Shown: piece by piece, positions 21,239-28,806 of the stretch | Layout: the number at the start of each line of letters is the position of its first letter | Position numbering within the stretch: position 1 is the stretch's first letter | Source of the DNA: Candidatus Vogelbacteria bacterium | GTDB taxonomy: Bacteria > Patescibacteriota > Minisyncoccia > Phycocordibacterales > JACOZG01 | Direction: 5' to 3' | DNA: 33,219 nucleotides | Assembly: GCA_016181465.1 (NCBI GenBank) | Contig: JACOZG010000037.1 | Span: forward strand, 1-33,219 | The notes under the pieces: model-generated | Databases searched by the model: none | Seen by the model: only the letters and a program-made list of their open reading frames with translations | Told to the model about the DNA's origin: nothing | Made by a program: the position numbers and the translations under genes

Positions 21239-21676
21239 ATGGAGGAATTGATTCAACCAAAAAAGAAGTTGCGTTTAATTGACAAAATTGTCTTAGCGGT
21301 TTTGCTTCTGGTTTTTCTCTTTGCCTTTTATGTGACGCTTGACGCCAATAAATACCGCGCGCTGGTGCGCGTGGTCGCCGGCGAAGGCAAAGTCGGTGTC
21401 AATCCGACAGATCAGGCGCTTGATTTTGGCGATCTCTCCCGCGGCACTTCGGCCGTGCGCCGCGTGGCGATTGAGAACGGTTTGCCCTTGTCGCTTTATG
21501 TTTTTGCCGTCCGCACCGGCAGTATCCGAACGCTGGTTAAGCTCGATAAAAATTATTTCCGGATTCCGCCGCGCTCGTCGGACAAAATTGAATTCTCGGT
21601 CTATATGCCGGCCTCGGCCGAGATTGACCGAGTTTACGACGGCCGGGTCTATCTGTTTAAAATCCCAATGCCATGA
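21239..21676 (+). CDS. Membrane-anchored beta-sandwich protein of the SipW cluster
   Basis: 145 residues. One membrane helix (about 16-34: KIVLAVLLLVFLFAFYVTL) after a basic cytosolic start, then an outside domain with VGVNPTDQALDFGDLSRGTSAVRRVAIENG and SSDKIEFSVYMPASAEIDRVYDGRVYLFKIP. The LDFG-L-xG-T phrase parallels the LDFGTVFPQE of the fibre proteins. It lacks the AFEAHV signal. Placed directly before the peptidase (4-base ATGA overlap), it may anchor or nucleate the fibre, as TapA does for TasA; this is inference. Confidence 0.7.
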   Translation: MEELIQPKKKLRLIDKIVLAVLLLVFLFAFYVTLDANKYRALVRVVAGEGKVGVNPTDQALDFGDLSRGTSAVRRVAIENGLPLSLYVFAVRTGSIRTLVKLDKNYFRIPPRSSDKIEFSVYMPASAEIDRVYDGRVYLFKIPMP

Positions 21677-22110
21677 GCCGCGCCGCGCGTTTTATCCTTA
21701 ATTTATTTGTCTATCTGGCGATTATCGGCGGTTTGATCTTCGGCCTGCCCCGTTTCCTAACTTGGGCGCTCGAAACGCCCTATCCCATGGCCGCCATCAC
21801 CTCGGGCTCGATGTGGCCCGTGCTTAACGAGGGCGATTTGGTCTTCATTCAAGGCGGCCGAAAACTGGAGGAGTTGAAAGTGGGCGACATCATTGTCTGG
21901 CGCGGGACAGAGGACAGGGGCTTTACCATTCACCGGGTGGCTAGAATTAACGGCAGTCAAATTATCACCAAAGGTGACGCCAATTTCAACGAGGATCAGC
22001 CGATTGAGTTTGATCAAGTAGTTGGCCGGGCGCTGACTTTCCGCGATCGTCCGGTGCACATCCCGCATCTCGGTTCAATCACGGTGCTGGCAAGCAATTG
22101 GAAAAAATGA
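21673..22110 (+). CDS. sipW: ER/archaeal-type (SipW-like) signal peptidase I
   Basis: 145 residues. An N-terminal membrane helix (about 8-32) leads to the catalytic Ser in ITSGSMWPVLNEGDLVF (S46), then His in GFTIHRV (H87) and the acidic GDAN motif (D102). His in place of the usual bacterial general-base Lys marks the ER/archaeal/SipW class. This class cleaves TasA/camelysin-type substrates in Firmicutes. It overlaps the genes on both sides by 4 bases and sits among four proteins with a matching atypical signal peptide, so those are the likely substrates. Confidence 0.88.
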   Translation: MSRAARFILNLFVYLAIIGGLIFGLPRFLTWALETPYPMAAITSGSMWPVLNEGDLVFIQGGRKLEELKVGDIIVWRGTEDRGFTIHRVARINGSQIITKGDANFNEDQPIEFDQVVGRALTFRDRPVHIPHLGSITVLASNWKK

Positions 22111-23123
22111 AAAAAAGTTTTGACGGCGTCATTAGAAAGCCGAAAATCGTGTTAAGGTCGGACCTTAAAAATTCTAAGTCTCAAGGTCCGACCTTGAGGA
22201 CCCAATGGCCGGTCGCCGCGGCGATTATTTTTGTCGCGATTTTGATTAACTCGGTTACCCTTCTTTCCGCCTTCGAAGCCCATGTCATCAATGTGACGGC
22301 GAAAATTGAGCGCCGGCCGAGCCAGTGCGACGCGCTCTCGCCGGGCTACTGGCGCAATCACGAGGGCTGTTCGGGCGGCGCCGGGGAGAGTATTTGGGCC
22401 TCGCCGATTGATGTTTTGAGCTCAACTTTTTCCGGCGTTTTTGCCGGTTACAGCGGCGCGGGCATTTGCGCCGCCGAATGGCAACCTAATTGTCCGTCGG
22501 CAGTAACGCGCGAGGGCCGGCTCTGCCGCGCCAAACTCCACACTTTGGCTGATGAGCTTAATTTAGTCGCTGGGCATCTCGATCTTAACACTTTGATTGC
22601 CGGCGCCGATCGCGGTGGCGGCTCTTTTGACCGTTTGGGACTCTCGCCGGCCTCCACCGTGGCCGAAGCGTTGACGGCCGTGGAAGCCGTGATCGCCCGG
22701 CATGAGGCCGATGCCACGCTTGACGGCCGCGAATGGCTCGTGGACGCGGCCCAAGTGGCCGAGCGGATTCACTCTTTCTACGAAGACGAGAATCCGATCG
22801 CGCCGCAGTGCATTTTTGATTTGGATCAAGTGAACTTGTCAGCGGTGGAACCGCTTGGCCCTGCTGCATCGCAGATTGAAGAGATTGAAGCGTCGCCCGT
22901 GACTGCTGTCGAGGTCGTTGAATTGACGGCTACGACTACGGCGCCGGTGGTTGAGGGGGCCACTTCCACTCCGCCGGCGGTGGTTGAAGAAACGACAACC
23001 ACCCCAATCGTTGAAGAAGTGGTTGTCGTTGAAGAAGCCGTTGAAGAAACCGTTGTTGAAGATCAGCCAGCGGAAATTGAATCAGCGCCGCCGGAACCAG
23101 TGCCAGAACCAGCCAATGAATAA
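22107..23123 (+). CDS. SipW-cluster surface protein with GYWRNH domain and Glu/Val/Pro-rich tail
   Basis: 338 residues from ATG at 22107 (a TTG at 22098 is possible). A long basic cytosolic start, which contains an in-frame inverted repeat, leads to a membrane helix (about 35-53) and then AFEAHVINVTAKIE, the cluster signal. The next domain starts CDALSPGYWRNHEGC and contains several Cys and conserved Trp; GYWRNH/GYWKNH domains occur in bacterial surface proteins of unknown function. The last 90 residues are Glu, Val, Thr and Pro rich repeats, a typical wall-spanning or extended stalk. The stop overlaps the next start by 8 bases. Confidence 0.75.
   Translation: MKKSFDGVIRKPKIVLRSDLKNSKSQGPTLRTQWPVAAAIIFVAILINSVTLLSAFEAHVINVTAKIERRPSQCDALSPGYWRNHEGCSGGAGESIWASPIDVLSSTFSGVFAGYSGAGICAAEWQPNCPSAVTREGRLCRAKLHTLADELNLVAGHLDLNTLIAGADRGGGSFDRLGLSPASTVAEALTAVEAVIARHEADATLDGREWLVDAAQVAERIHSFYEDENPIAPQCIFDLDQVNLSAVEPLGPAASQIEEIEASPVTAVEVVELTATTTAPVVEGATSTPPAVVEETTTTPIVEEVVVVEEAVEETVVEDQPAEIESAPPEPVPEPANE
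22154..22195. repeat. In-frame inverted repeat in the GYWRNH protein
   Basis: The 13-base arms AAGGTCGGACCTT (22154-22166) and AAGGTCCGACCTT (22183-22195) are reverse complements, and each is itself nearly palindromic. They encode part of the cytosolic start (RSDLKNSKSQGPTL), before the membrane helix. Confidence 0.8.
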
Positions 23124-23658
23124 GTTTTATATTTTATTCTTCATTCTCGCTCTGGCCGGCGCCGGCTGGTGGTTTGTCAAAGAGGTGAAGGAACGGATTC
23201 CGGCCAGCGCTGACCAGAGTGTGGCGTACCCCGAGTTGAATCGAGAACATATTGAGGTAGGAACAGCCCATGGCGATTATAACTCTAATCCGCCCTCGTC
23301 CGGTTGGCATTATGCCGAACCGGCCAAAGCGGGATTCTATGATGTTAATGAGCCTTTGATTCCGGACGAGAATGTCATTCACAATTTAGAACACGGCGAG
23401 ATTTGGTTTGCTTATCGGCCAACTATTCCTGAACCGATTAGGGATATACTGAAGAAATTCACGGCTGAACCGTTAGTGATAATTACTCCCAGATCAGCAA
23501 ACGACGCTGATATCGCCCTGGTCGCTTGGGGTCGAGTGGATAAATGGAATGTGCCAGAGGATGGCACGCTCGATACCACTCGGATTAGCGATTTCATCAC
23601 CCGCTGGCGCGATCGGGGGCCGGAGAAACTTTCGCCCTCGGCGCATCTTCGCCGTTGA
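23116..23658 (+). CDS. Membrane-anchored DUF3105 protein
   Basis: 180 residues from ATG at 23116, which overlaps the previous stop by 8 bases; a longer frame from 22951 overlaps the previous gene too far and is rejected. An N-terminal helix (FYILFFILALAGAGWWF) anchors an outside domain with the DUF3105 signature: HIEVGTAHGDYNSNPPSSGWHY, GFYDVNEPLIPDENVIHNLEHGEIWFAYRP. Conserved His residues suggest metal binding, but the family's function is unknown. It closes the surface-protein operon. Confidence 0.85.
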   Translation: MNKFYILFFILALAGAGWWFVKEVKERIPASADQSVAYPELNREHIEVGTAHGDYNSNPPSSGWHYAEPAKAGFYDVNEPLIPDENVIHNLEHGEIWFAYRPTIPEPIRDILKKFTAEPLVIITPRSANDADIALVAWGRVDKWNVPEDGTLDTTRISDFITRWRDRGPEKLSPSAHLRR

Positions 23659-23682
23659 CAAACCGGTTTTAGTCGCTAAGAT
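23655..23682 (+). promoter_or_regulatory. Promoter of secE-nusG, leaderless spacing
   Basis: TTGACA (23655-23660, overlapping the stop of the DUF3105 gene), a 16-base spacer and TAAGAT (23677-23682), which ends 7 bases before the secE ATG. Confidence 0.65.
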
Positions 23683-23689
23683 ACTACCA

Positions 23690-23866
23690 ATGGATCTTGG
23701 CGGTTATCTTAAAGAGACGCGTCTAGAACTCAAGCAGGTGAATTGGCCGACGCGGAGCCAAACGGTTAATTTCACGATTCTGGTGATCGGTTTTTCGTTC
23801 CTCGTCGCCGCGCTCCTCGGGGCCTTTGATTTTATTTTTGTTTCGCTGTTGGAGTTAGCCATTTAA
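23690..23866 (+). CDS. secE: Preprotein translocase subunit SecE
   Basis: 58 residues, the short single-helix form. YLKETRLELKQVNWPTRSQTVN is the conserved amphipathic stretch and FTILVIGFSFLVAALLGAFDF the membrane helix. SecE clamps SecY in the general export channel. The ATG at 23690 is chosen over a longer frame from 23549 that lies inside the DUF3105 gene. nusG follows after 5 bases, the usual bacterial order. Confidence 0.92.
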   Translation: MDLGGYLKETRLELKQVNWPTRSQTVNFTILVIGFSFLVAALLGAFDFIFVSLLELAI

Positions 23867-23871
23867 TAATT

Positions 23872-24417
23872 ATGCCAAAACAAATCCTTCAGACGGAACG
23901 CAACTGGTATGCGGTCCATACTTACGCCGGTTATGAGAACACGGTGGCGCGCAATTTGCGTCAGCGGATCGAATCGCTGGGGATGGAGGACAAAATCTTC
24001 AATGTGATCGTGCCGGTGGAGAAAAAGGTGAAGATCAAAAGCGGCAAACGTCAGACCGTGGAAGAAAAAATTTACCCCGGCTATGTCTTGGTGGAAATGA
24101 TTGTCACGGACGATTCTTGGTATATTGTCCGCAACACGCCGCGGGTGACGGGTTTTGTTGGCGCCGGAGTCGTGCCGGTGCCGCTGGATAAAAAAGAGGT
24201 TGAAGGTTTGTTTAAACTGATGGGCGCCGAGACCGTCAAGCATAAGATTGACCTCGTGGCCGGCGACGCCATCCAGATTACCGACGGGCCGTTCAAGGAT
24301 TTTGAAGGCAAGGTGAACGAAGTGGACGAGAATCGCGGCAAGATCAAGGTGCTGGTTTCTATGTTCGGCCGCGAAACGCCGGTGGAATTGGATTTTCTGC
24401 AGGTGAAGCGAATTTGA
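23872..24417 (+). CDS. nusG: Transcription termination/antitermination factor NusG
   Basis: 181 residues, full length. The NGN domain starts NWYAVHTYAGYENTVARNLRQR and has KIYPGYVLVEM and RNTPRVTGFVG; the KOW domain near the C-terminus has AIQITDGPFKDFEGKVNEVD. NusG binds RNA polymerase and couples it to Rho or the ribosome. secE-nusG-rplK order is standard, but here a degraded gene separates nusG from rplK. Confidence 0.96.
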   Translation: MPKQILQTERNWYAVHTYAGYENTVARNLRQRIESLGMEDKIFNVIVPVEKKVKIKSGKRQTVEEKIYPGYVLVEMIVTDDSWYIVRNTPRVTGFVGAGVVPVPLDKKEVEGLFKLMGAETVKHKIDLVAGDAIQITDGPFKDFEGKVNEVDENRGKIKVLVSMFGRETPVELDFLQVKRI

Positions 24418-24431
24418 TACGAATTATCCGA

Positions 24432-24709
24432 ATGGGAGCGAATGATGCGAATAAAATCATCCACAAGGAAATCTCATACAAGATTAATGGGGTATTATTT
24501 AAGGAATTCTTAACCGAAGAACAAATATTGTTGATTTTGTGATCGAAGATAAAATTTTGCTTGATCTAAAAGCTAAACCGATCGTCAACCGCGAGGACTA
24601 CGATCAAATGCAGAGATATTTACAAGCCGGAGGCTATAAGTTAGGATTGATTATCAATTTCAGAAATAAATATCTAAGACCTATTCGTATCATTCGTTTT
24701 AATTCGTAA
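24432..24709 (+). pseudogene. Decayed GxxExxY family gene
   Basis: The first frame reads DANKIIHKEISYKINGVLF then KEFLTEEQI and stops at a TGA near 24540. A second frame resumes at once with DFVIEDKILLDLKAKPIV, YDQMQRYLQAGGYKLGLIINF and PIRIIRFNS, ending TAA at 24707-24709. These are the two ends of a GxxExxY (PDDEXK-like, 23S rRNA intervening-sequence-associated) protein; the middle that carries GxxExxY is missing and the frame is shifted. It lies between nusG and rplK and uses more AT than its neighbours, which fits a late arrival that decayed. Confidence 0.75.
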
Positions 24710-24721
24710 ATCATTAGTATC

Positions 24722-25147
24722 ATGGCCAAGAAAGTGGAGAAAAAAATTAAACTTCAGATTCCGGCTGGCAAGGCCACGCCGGCGCCACCGGTCGGCACGG
24801 TGCTCGGCCCGGCCGGCGTAAATATCGGCGACTTCGTCAGTAAGTTTAACGCCGCGACGAAAGATTTGGGCGACGATATTATTCCGGTTGAGTTATCGGT
24901 TTATTCGGATCGCAGTTTTGATTTTGTTTTGAAAACACCGCCGGCCTCGCGGCTCTTATTGAAGGCCGCGGGAGTGGAAAAGGGCTCGGGCAAGAATTTA
25001 GTTAGTAAGGCGGGTAAAGTCACCAAAGCGCAAATTCGCGAGATCGCCGAACGCAAACTGCCGGACTTAAACACCACCGACCTTGAAGCGGCCGTCTCTA
25101 TTATTGAGGGCACGGCGCGTTCAATGGGTCTTGAGGTGGCGGGGTAA
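24722..25147 (+). CDS. rplK: 50S ribosomal protein L11
   Basis: 141 residues, the normal length. [27 protein letters not shown] is the conserved N-terminal domain and the C-terminal rRNA-binding domain has [14 protein letters not shown] and the [14 protein letters not shown] region. L11 forms the GTPase-associated centre. In most bacteria rplA (L1), rplJ and rplL follow; here dcd does. Confidence 0.97.
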   Translation: MAKKVEKKIKLQIPAGKATPAPPVGTVLGPAGVNIGDFVSKFNAATKDLGDDIIPVELSVYSDRSFDFVLKTPPASRLLLKAAGVEKGSGKNLVSKAGKVTKAQIREIAERKLPDLNTTDLEAAVSIIEGTARSMGLEVAG

Positions 25148-25156
25148 ATTATTTTC

Positions 25157-25708
25157 ATGGTACTTTCTGATCGAGAAATCAAAGAATACTCCAAAAAATT
25201 TAGAATGATTGAGCCCTTTGTTTCTTCCCAAGTGAGAAAGGGCGTCATTTCTTACGGCGTTTCTTCTTATGGTTATGATATGCGGGTGACTAACGAGTTT
25301 AAAATCTTTACCAACATAAACAATGCAATTGTTGATCCGAAAAATTTTGTCGCCCATTCCCTCGTCGATTTTCAGGGTCAGGTGTGTATTATTCCGCCTA
25401 ATTCTTTCGCCCTGGCGCGAAGCCTGGAATATTTTAGAATACCCAGAGAAGTTCTAGCGATCTGCGTCGGAAAATCAACCTATGCCAGATGCGGCATAAT
25501 CATTAATGTCACCCCGCTTGAGCCGGAATGGGAGGGTTTTGTGACGATTGAAATTTCCAACACCACGCCTCTGCCAGCCAAAATTTACGCCAATGAGGGT
25601 ATCGCTCAAGTTATTTTTATTTGCGGTCGCGAAATTTGCCATATCTCGTATAAAGATAAAAAGGGAAAATATCAAGCCCAGAAAAAACTTACTTTGCCAA
25701 AAATTTAG
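25157..25708 (+). CDS. dcd: dCTP deaminase
   Basis: 183 residues, near the 190 of E. coli Dcd. Motifs: LSDREIKEY at the start, [46 protein letters not shown] (containing the catalytic Glu) and NEGIAQVIF. The enzyme makes dUTP from dCTP, or dUMP directly in bifunctional forms, which cannot be told by eye. The stop is immediately followed by the ThyX-like start, and glyA and tmk are close by, a dTTP-supply context. Confidence 0.95.
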   Translation: MVLSDREIKEYSKKFRMIEPFVSSQVRKGVISYGVSSYGYDMRVTNEFKIFTNINNAIVDPKNFVAHSLVDFQGQVCIIPPNSFALARSLEYFRIPREVLAICVGKSTYARCGIIINVTPLEPEWEGFVTIEISNTTPLPAKIYANEGIAQVIFICGREICHISYKDKKGKYQAQKKLTLPKI

Positions 25709-27001
25709 ATGAAAATCTTCATCTACGACGAGTTTAATCCCGAGGATACGGCGATGTTGCAGGCCCTATATTCCCGTTCAGCGGCCTCGGTCACCGAGCA
25801 TGTGGCGAAAGTGCGTCAGTCCGGCTCCGGCAAGTTTATGGAGAAATATTATGTCGGCTACGGCCACGCCTCGATCGCCGATTGCGGCTCGGCCACCATT
25901 TTTCTTGAAGGTGTGTCCATGCTCGTGGCCAAGGCGGTCCAAGATTGGCCGCTTTACTCCGGTCAGGAGACGAGCTCCCGCTACATGGATCTGTCGCGCC
26001 AGCCGATTATCGACCCGGTCGGTACGCCAGCATCAAGGACTATCCTTGATGGTTGGATGGAATTTTATACGAATAATCAAACGACAGTGGCGGAACATTT
26101 GAAAATTAAATATTCAAAACGCGCCGACGAAGATGAAGCGGTTTATGAACGGGCGATCAAGGCGCGCACCTTTGACATTCTTCGCGGTTTCCTGCCGGCC
26201 GGTGTGACAACCCAACTCTCTTGGCACACCAACTTGCGTCAAGCCTGGGACAAATTGGCTCTGCTCCGTTATTGGCCCTTGCCCGAGGTGCAGGCGGTGG
26301 CTCGGGAAGTTCACCAAAAATTGCGGGGAAAATATCAATCCAGTTTCAGCCACCAGTTATCGGCGGAGCAAGAAAGGTACTGGAAATTTTTAGGCGCCAA
26401 ACACACTTTTTATCTGGAGAAAAAATACCGTGGCAATTTTACCGCCAAGACAAATATCAAACCAGCTGAACTTAATCGTTACCGCGGCATTTTGCGCCGC
26501 CGGCCGCCGAAAACCAATTTGCCTCACTTTCTTTCTCGCCTCGGTCATTGCACTTTTGATTTTCTTTTGGATTTTGGTTCTTTCCGCGACATTCACCGGC
26601 ATCGGAACGGCGTTTGCCGGATGCCGTTTCTCACCACGCGCTTTGGTTTTAATCAGTGGTATCTGGAGCAACTGCCGGAGGCATTGCGACTGAAGGCTAA
26701 GAAATTAATTGCTGAACAAAAAATCGCCATCGCCAAACTAAAAGTGCCGCACGAACTAACGCAGTATTATATCGCGATGGGCTTTAATGTTACCTGCCAA
26801 GTCAGTTACGGTCTGCCAGCGACGGTTTATGTGGTTGAGCTTCGGTCTGGAAAAATGGTCCACCCGACGCTCCGGCGGGTGGCGCATAAAATGGACGCGT
26901 TTTTGCGCCGCAAATTTCCGGCGCTCAAACTTTACTCTGATCTTGATCCGGATGATTGGGACATCCGCCGCGGTCGGCAGGATATTAAGGAGAAACCCTA
27001 A
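25709..27001 (+). CDS. thyX: Double-length ThyX-like thymidylate synthase
   Basis: 430 residues, about twice a standard ThyX subunit. The N-terminal half has KYYVGYGHASIADCGSATIFLEG and GQETSSRYMDLS (the ExSxRY half of the ThyX motif, about 86-93). The C-terminal half has GSFRDIHRHRN (the RHR half, about 294-300) and TRFGF. ThyX makes dTMP from dUMP with FAD, NADPH and methylene-tetrahydrofolate. In this protein the two parts of the RHRxxSxNExSxRY signature appear in different halves, so the two domains may complete one active site. A 9-bp-arm palindrome (26031-26051) lies in frame. It starts right after dcd. Confidence 0.85.
   Translation: MKIFIYDEFNPEDTAMLQALYSRSAASVTEHVAKVRQSGSGKFMEKYYVGYGHASIADCGSATIFLEGVSMLVAKAVQDWPLYSGQETSSRYMDLSRQPIIDPVGTPASRTILDGWMEFYTNNQTTVAEHLKIKYSKRADEDEAVYERAIKARTFDILRGFLPAGVTTQLSWHTNLRQAWDKLALLRYWPLPEVQAVAREVHQKLRGKYQSSFSHQLSAEQERYWKFLGAKHTFYLEKKYRGNFTAKTNIKPAELNRYRGILRRRPPKTNLPHFLSRLGHCTFDFLLDFGSFRDIHRHRNGVCRMPFLTTRFGFNQWYLEQLPEALRLKAKKLIAEQKIAIAKLKVPHELTQYYIAMGFNVTCQVSYGLPATVYVVELRSGKMVHPTLRRVAHKMDAFLRRKFPALKLYSDLDPDDWDIRRGRQDIKEKP
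26031..26051. repeat. In-frame palindrome in the thyX-like gene
   Basis: CATCAAGGA, loop CTA, TCCTTGATG. It encodes part of PASRTILDGW, in a loop just after the first catalytic motif. Confidence 0.55.
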
Positions 27002-27111
27002 ATGTGCGACATCTGATGTCTAACATTTGCTGCTTGACTCTTTGTTTATGTTTAGGTTAGTTTAATGATTGGACGACCGATCTTGAATGTTAAACCGAAA
27101 GGGGTGATCGA

Positions 27112-27534
27112 ATGAGGAAAATCGTTGATGCCGCTCTTTGTTGTGACGGCAAGATGTTGTTATGTTTGAAGGAAGTTTCTCATAGTCCGGGCGAATTGTT
27201 CTGGATTCCTCCGGGTGGCAAAGCAGAACCCGGCGAGAGTGATTTTCTTGCGATCCAGCGAGAACTCAAAGAGGAGTTGGGAATAACCCCCCGCCTGTTC
27301 GCCACCCGCGGCATTATCCTGCGGCGCTACTCCAAGCATCAGGGAGATTGGTTTGGAGATCAGATAGAGGTTCAGCATTTTGTCGCCGAACTCGATGAAC
27401 CGGTCCCATTTCAATTGCTGGCTGATCAACAGAGAACTATTTGGGCCCCGGTGCCGCCGGCCGGCGGCTTGGTCCTTTCAATCACTGAAGCCTTGATGAT
27501 TAGTTTACGTCTCGGTGGTTATCTTCATTCCTAA
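27112..27534 (+). CDS. Nudix hydrolase
   Basis: 140 residues. The Nudix box is intact as GGKAEPGESDFLAIQRELKEELGI (matching Gx5Ex7REUxEExGU), starting near residue 38. Nudix enzymes cleave nucleoside diphosphates linked to another group, using Mg2+ held by the Glu residues; the substrate is unknown, though its place beside dcd, thyX, glyA and tmk suggests nucleotide clean-up. AAAGGGG plus TGATC just upstream (27098-27109) is an extended Shine-Dalgarno, and a terminator follows at 27563. Confidence 0.9.
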   Translation: MRKIVDAALCCDGKMLLCLKEVSHSPGELFWIPPGGKAEPGESDFLAIQRELKEELGITPRLFATRGIILRRYSKHQGDWFGDQIEVQHFVAELDEPVPFQLLADQQRTIWAPVPPAGGLVLSITEALMISLRLGGYLHS

Positions 27535-27562
27535 CTTTTGACTTGGAAGCTTCGCTTCCACC

Positions 27563-27594
27563 GCCTGGCACTCTCTTATGGTGCCGGGCTTTTT
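27563..27594 (+). terminator. Intrinsic terminator of the Nudix gene
   Basis: GCCTGGCAC (27563-27571) pairs with GTGCCGGGC (27581-27589) with one G-U, then TTTTT. A smaller hairpin GGAAGC-TTC-GCTTCC lies just before it at 27545-27559. Confidence 0.82.
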
Positions 27595-27611
27595 CCTTTT
27601 CCGGTTTTTTC

Positions 27612-27620
27612 TGCTAATCT
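27612..27620 (+). promoter_or_regulatory. Extended -10 of glyA, leaderless spacing
   Basis: TGCTAATCT (hexamer 27615-27620), 7 bases before the glyA ATG. The same TGnTAATCT form precedes tmk. Confidence 0.5.
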
Positions 27621-27627
27621 TTAGCCG

Positions 27628-28800
27628 ATGAAAGACCGACAGGTGGAGCGATTAATTAAGGCCGAGCGCGCCCGGCAAAAGCGGGTGATTAATCTGATCG
27701 CCTCGGAGAATTATGTCTCGCCTGATGTGCTCGCGGCGCTCGGCTCGGAACTAACGAATAAATACGCCGAGGGCTACGCCAAGTATCGTTACTACGGCGG
27801 CAATGAGATCTTGGACAAAATTGAGGATTTGTGCCAGCAACGCGCCCTAAAACTTTACAAGCTACAAGCTAAAAACTGGAGCGTGAATGTTCAGCCGCTG
27901 TCCGGTTCGCCGGCCAACCTCGCGGTCTATTTCGCTCTCATGCCGCTCGGCGGGAAAATTATGGGGCTGGCGCTTGATCACGGTGGCCACTTGACGCACG
28001 GGCACAAGGTTTCCATCACCGGTAAGTTTTGGACGCCGGTTTACTACGGCGTCTCGCGCCAGACCGAACGATTGGATTATGATGAAATCGCGGCGATCGC
28101 GCGGCGCGAGCAACCGCAAATTATCGTTACCGGTTACACGGCTTATTCGCGGATTATTGATTGGCAAAAGTTCCGTCAGGTCGCCGATAGCGTTGGCGCT
28201 TACTTGATGGTGGATATGTCGCATCTGGCCGGACTTATCGCCGGCGGGGTTTATCCCTCGCCATTTCTGTACGCCGATGTGGTCACAACCACGGCGCATA
28301 AAACTTTGCGCGGCCCGCGCGCGGCGCTGATTTTTTCAAAAATTGATCAGCGTGAGTTGGGCAAGAAAATCGACCGGGCGATCTTTCCCGGTCTCCAAGG
28401 CGGTCCACATTTGAATCAAATTGCCGCGGCCGCCGTCGCGCTCGGCGAGGCGGCCCGGCCCGAATTTAAAAAATACGCCCGGCAGGTGGTGAAAAACGCC
28501 AGAGCTTTAGCCGGTGAGTTTACTCGCTTAGGTTGGCGTCTGGTTTCCGGCGGCACTGATTCTCATTTGTTTTTGATTGATGTTTGGCAAAATGGTCATG
28601 GCATTTCCGGCAAAACCGCGAGCGAGCGGTTGGAGAAAGAAGGGATCATTGTTAACAAAAACACGATCCCGTTTGACACCCGTTCGCCGTCTGATCCTTC
28701 CGGCATCCGGCTGGGGACCGCCGCCGAGACCACGTGCGGGAAAAAGGAGGAGGACTTCATCCTCATCGCGCGGAGGATTGATAAAATTCTGCGTTCTTAA
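27628..28800 (+). CDS. glyA: Serine hydroxymethyltransferase
   Basis: 390 residues, slightly short of the usual 415. GlyA moves the serine hydroxymethyl group to tetrahydrofolate, giving glycine and the methylene-tetrahydrofolate that ThyX needs. Seen: NLIASENYVSPDVLAALGS, YAEGYAKYRYYGGNE, VNVQPLSGSPANLAVY, DMSHLAGLIAGG and the PLP-lysine motif VVTTTAHKTLRGPRAAL (about K225), GLQGGPHLNQIAA and GIRLGTAAETTCG. No Shine-Dalgarno. Its stop is 6 bases from the stop of the convergent RelE-like gene. Confidence 0.97.
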   Translation: MKDRQVERLIKAERARQKRVINLIASENYVSPDVLAALGSELTNKYAEGYAKYRYYGGNEILDKIEDLCQQRALKLYKLQAKNWSVNVQPLSGSPANLAVYFALMPLGGKIMGLALDHGGHLTHGHKVSITGKFWTPVYYGVSRQTERLDYDEIAAIARREQPQIIVTGYTAYSRIIDWQKFRQVADSVGAYLMVDMSHLAGLIAGGVYPSPFLYADVVTTTAHKTLRGPRAALIFSKIDQRELGKKIDRAIFPGLQGGPHLNQIAAAAVALGEAARPEFKKYARQVVKNARALAGEFTRLGWRLVSGGTDSHLFLIDVWQNGHGISGKTASERLEKEGIIVNKNTIPFDTRSPSDPSGIRLGTAAETTCGKKEEDFILIARRIDKILRS

Positions 28801-28806
28801 TTATCT

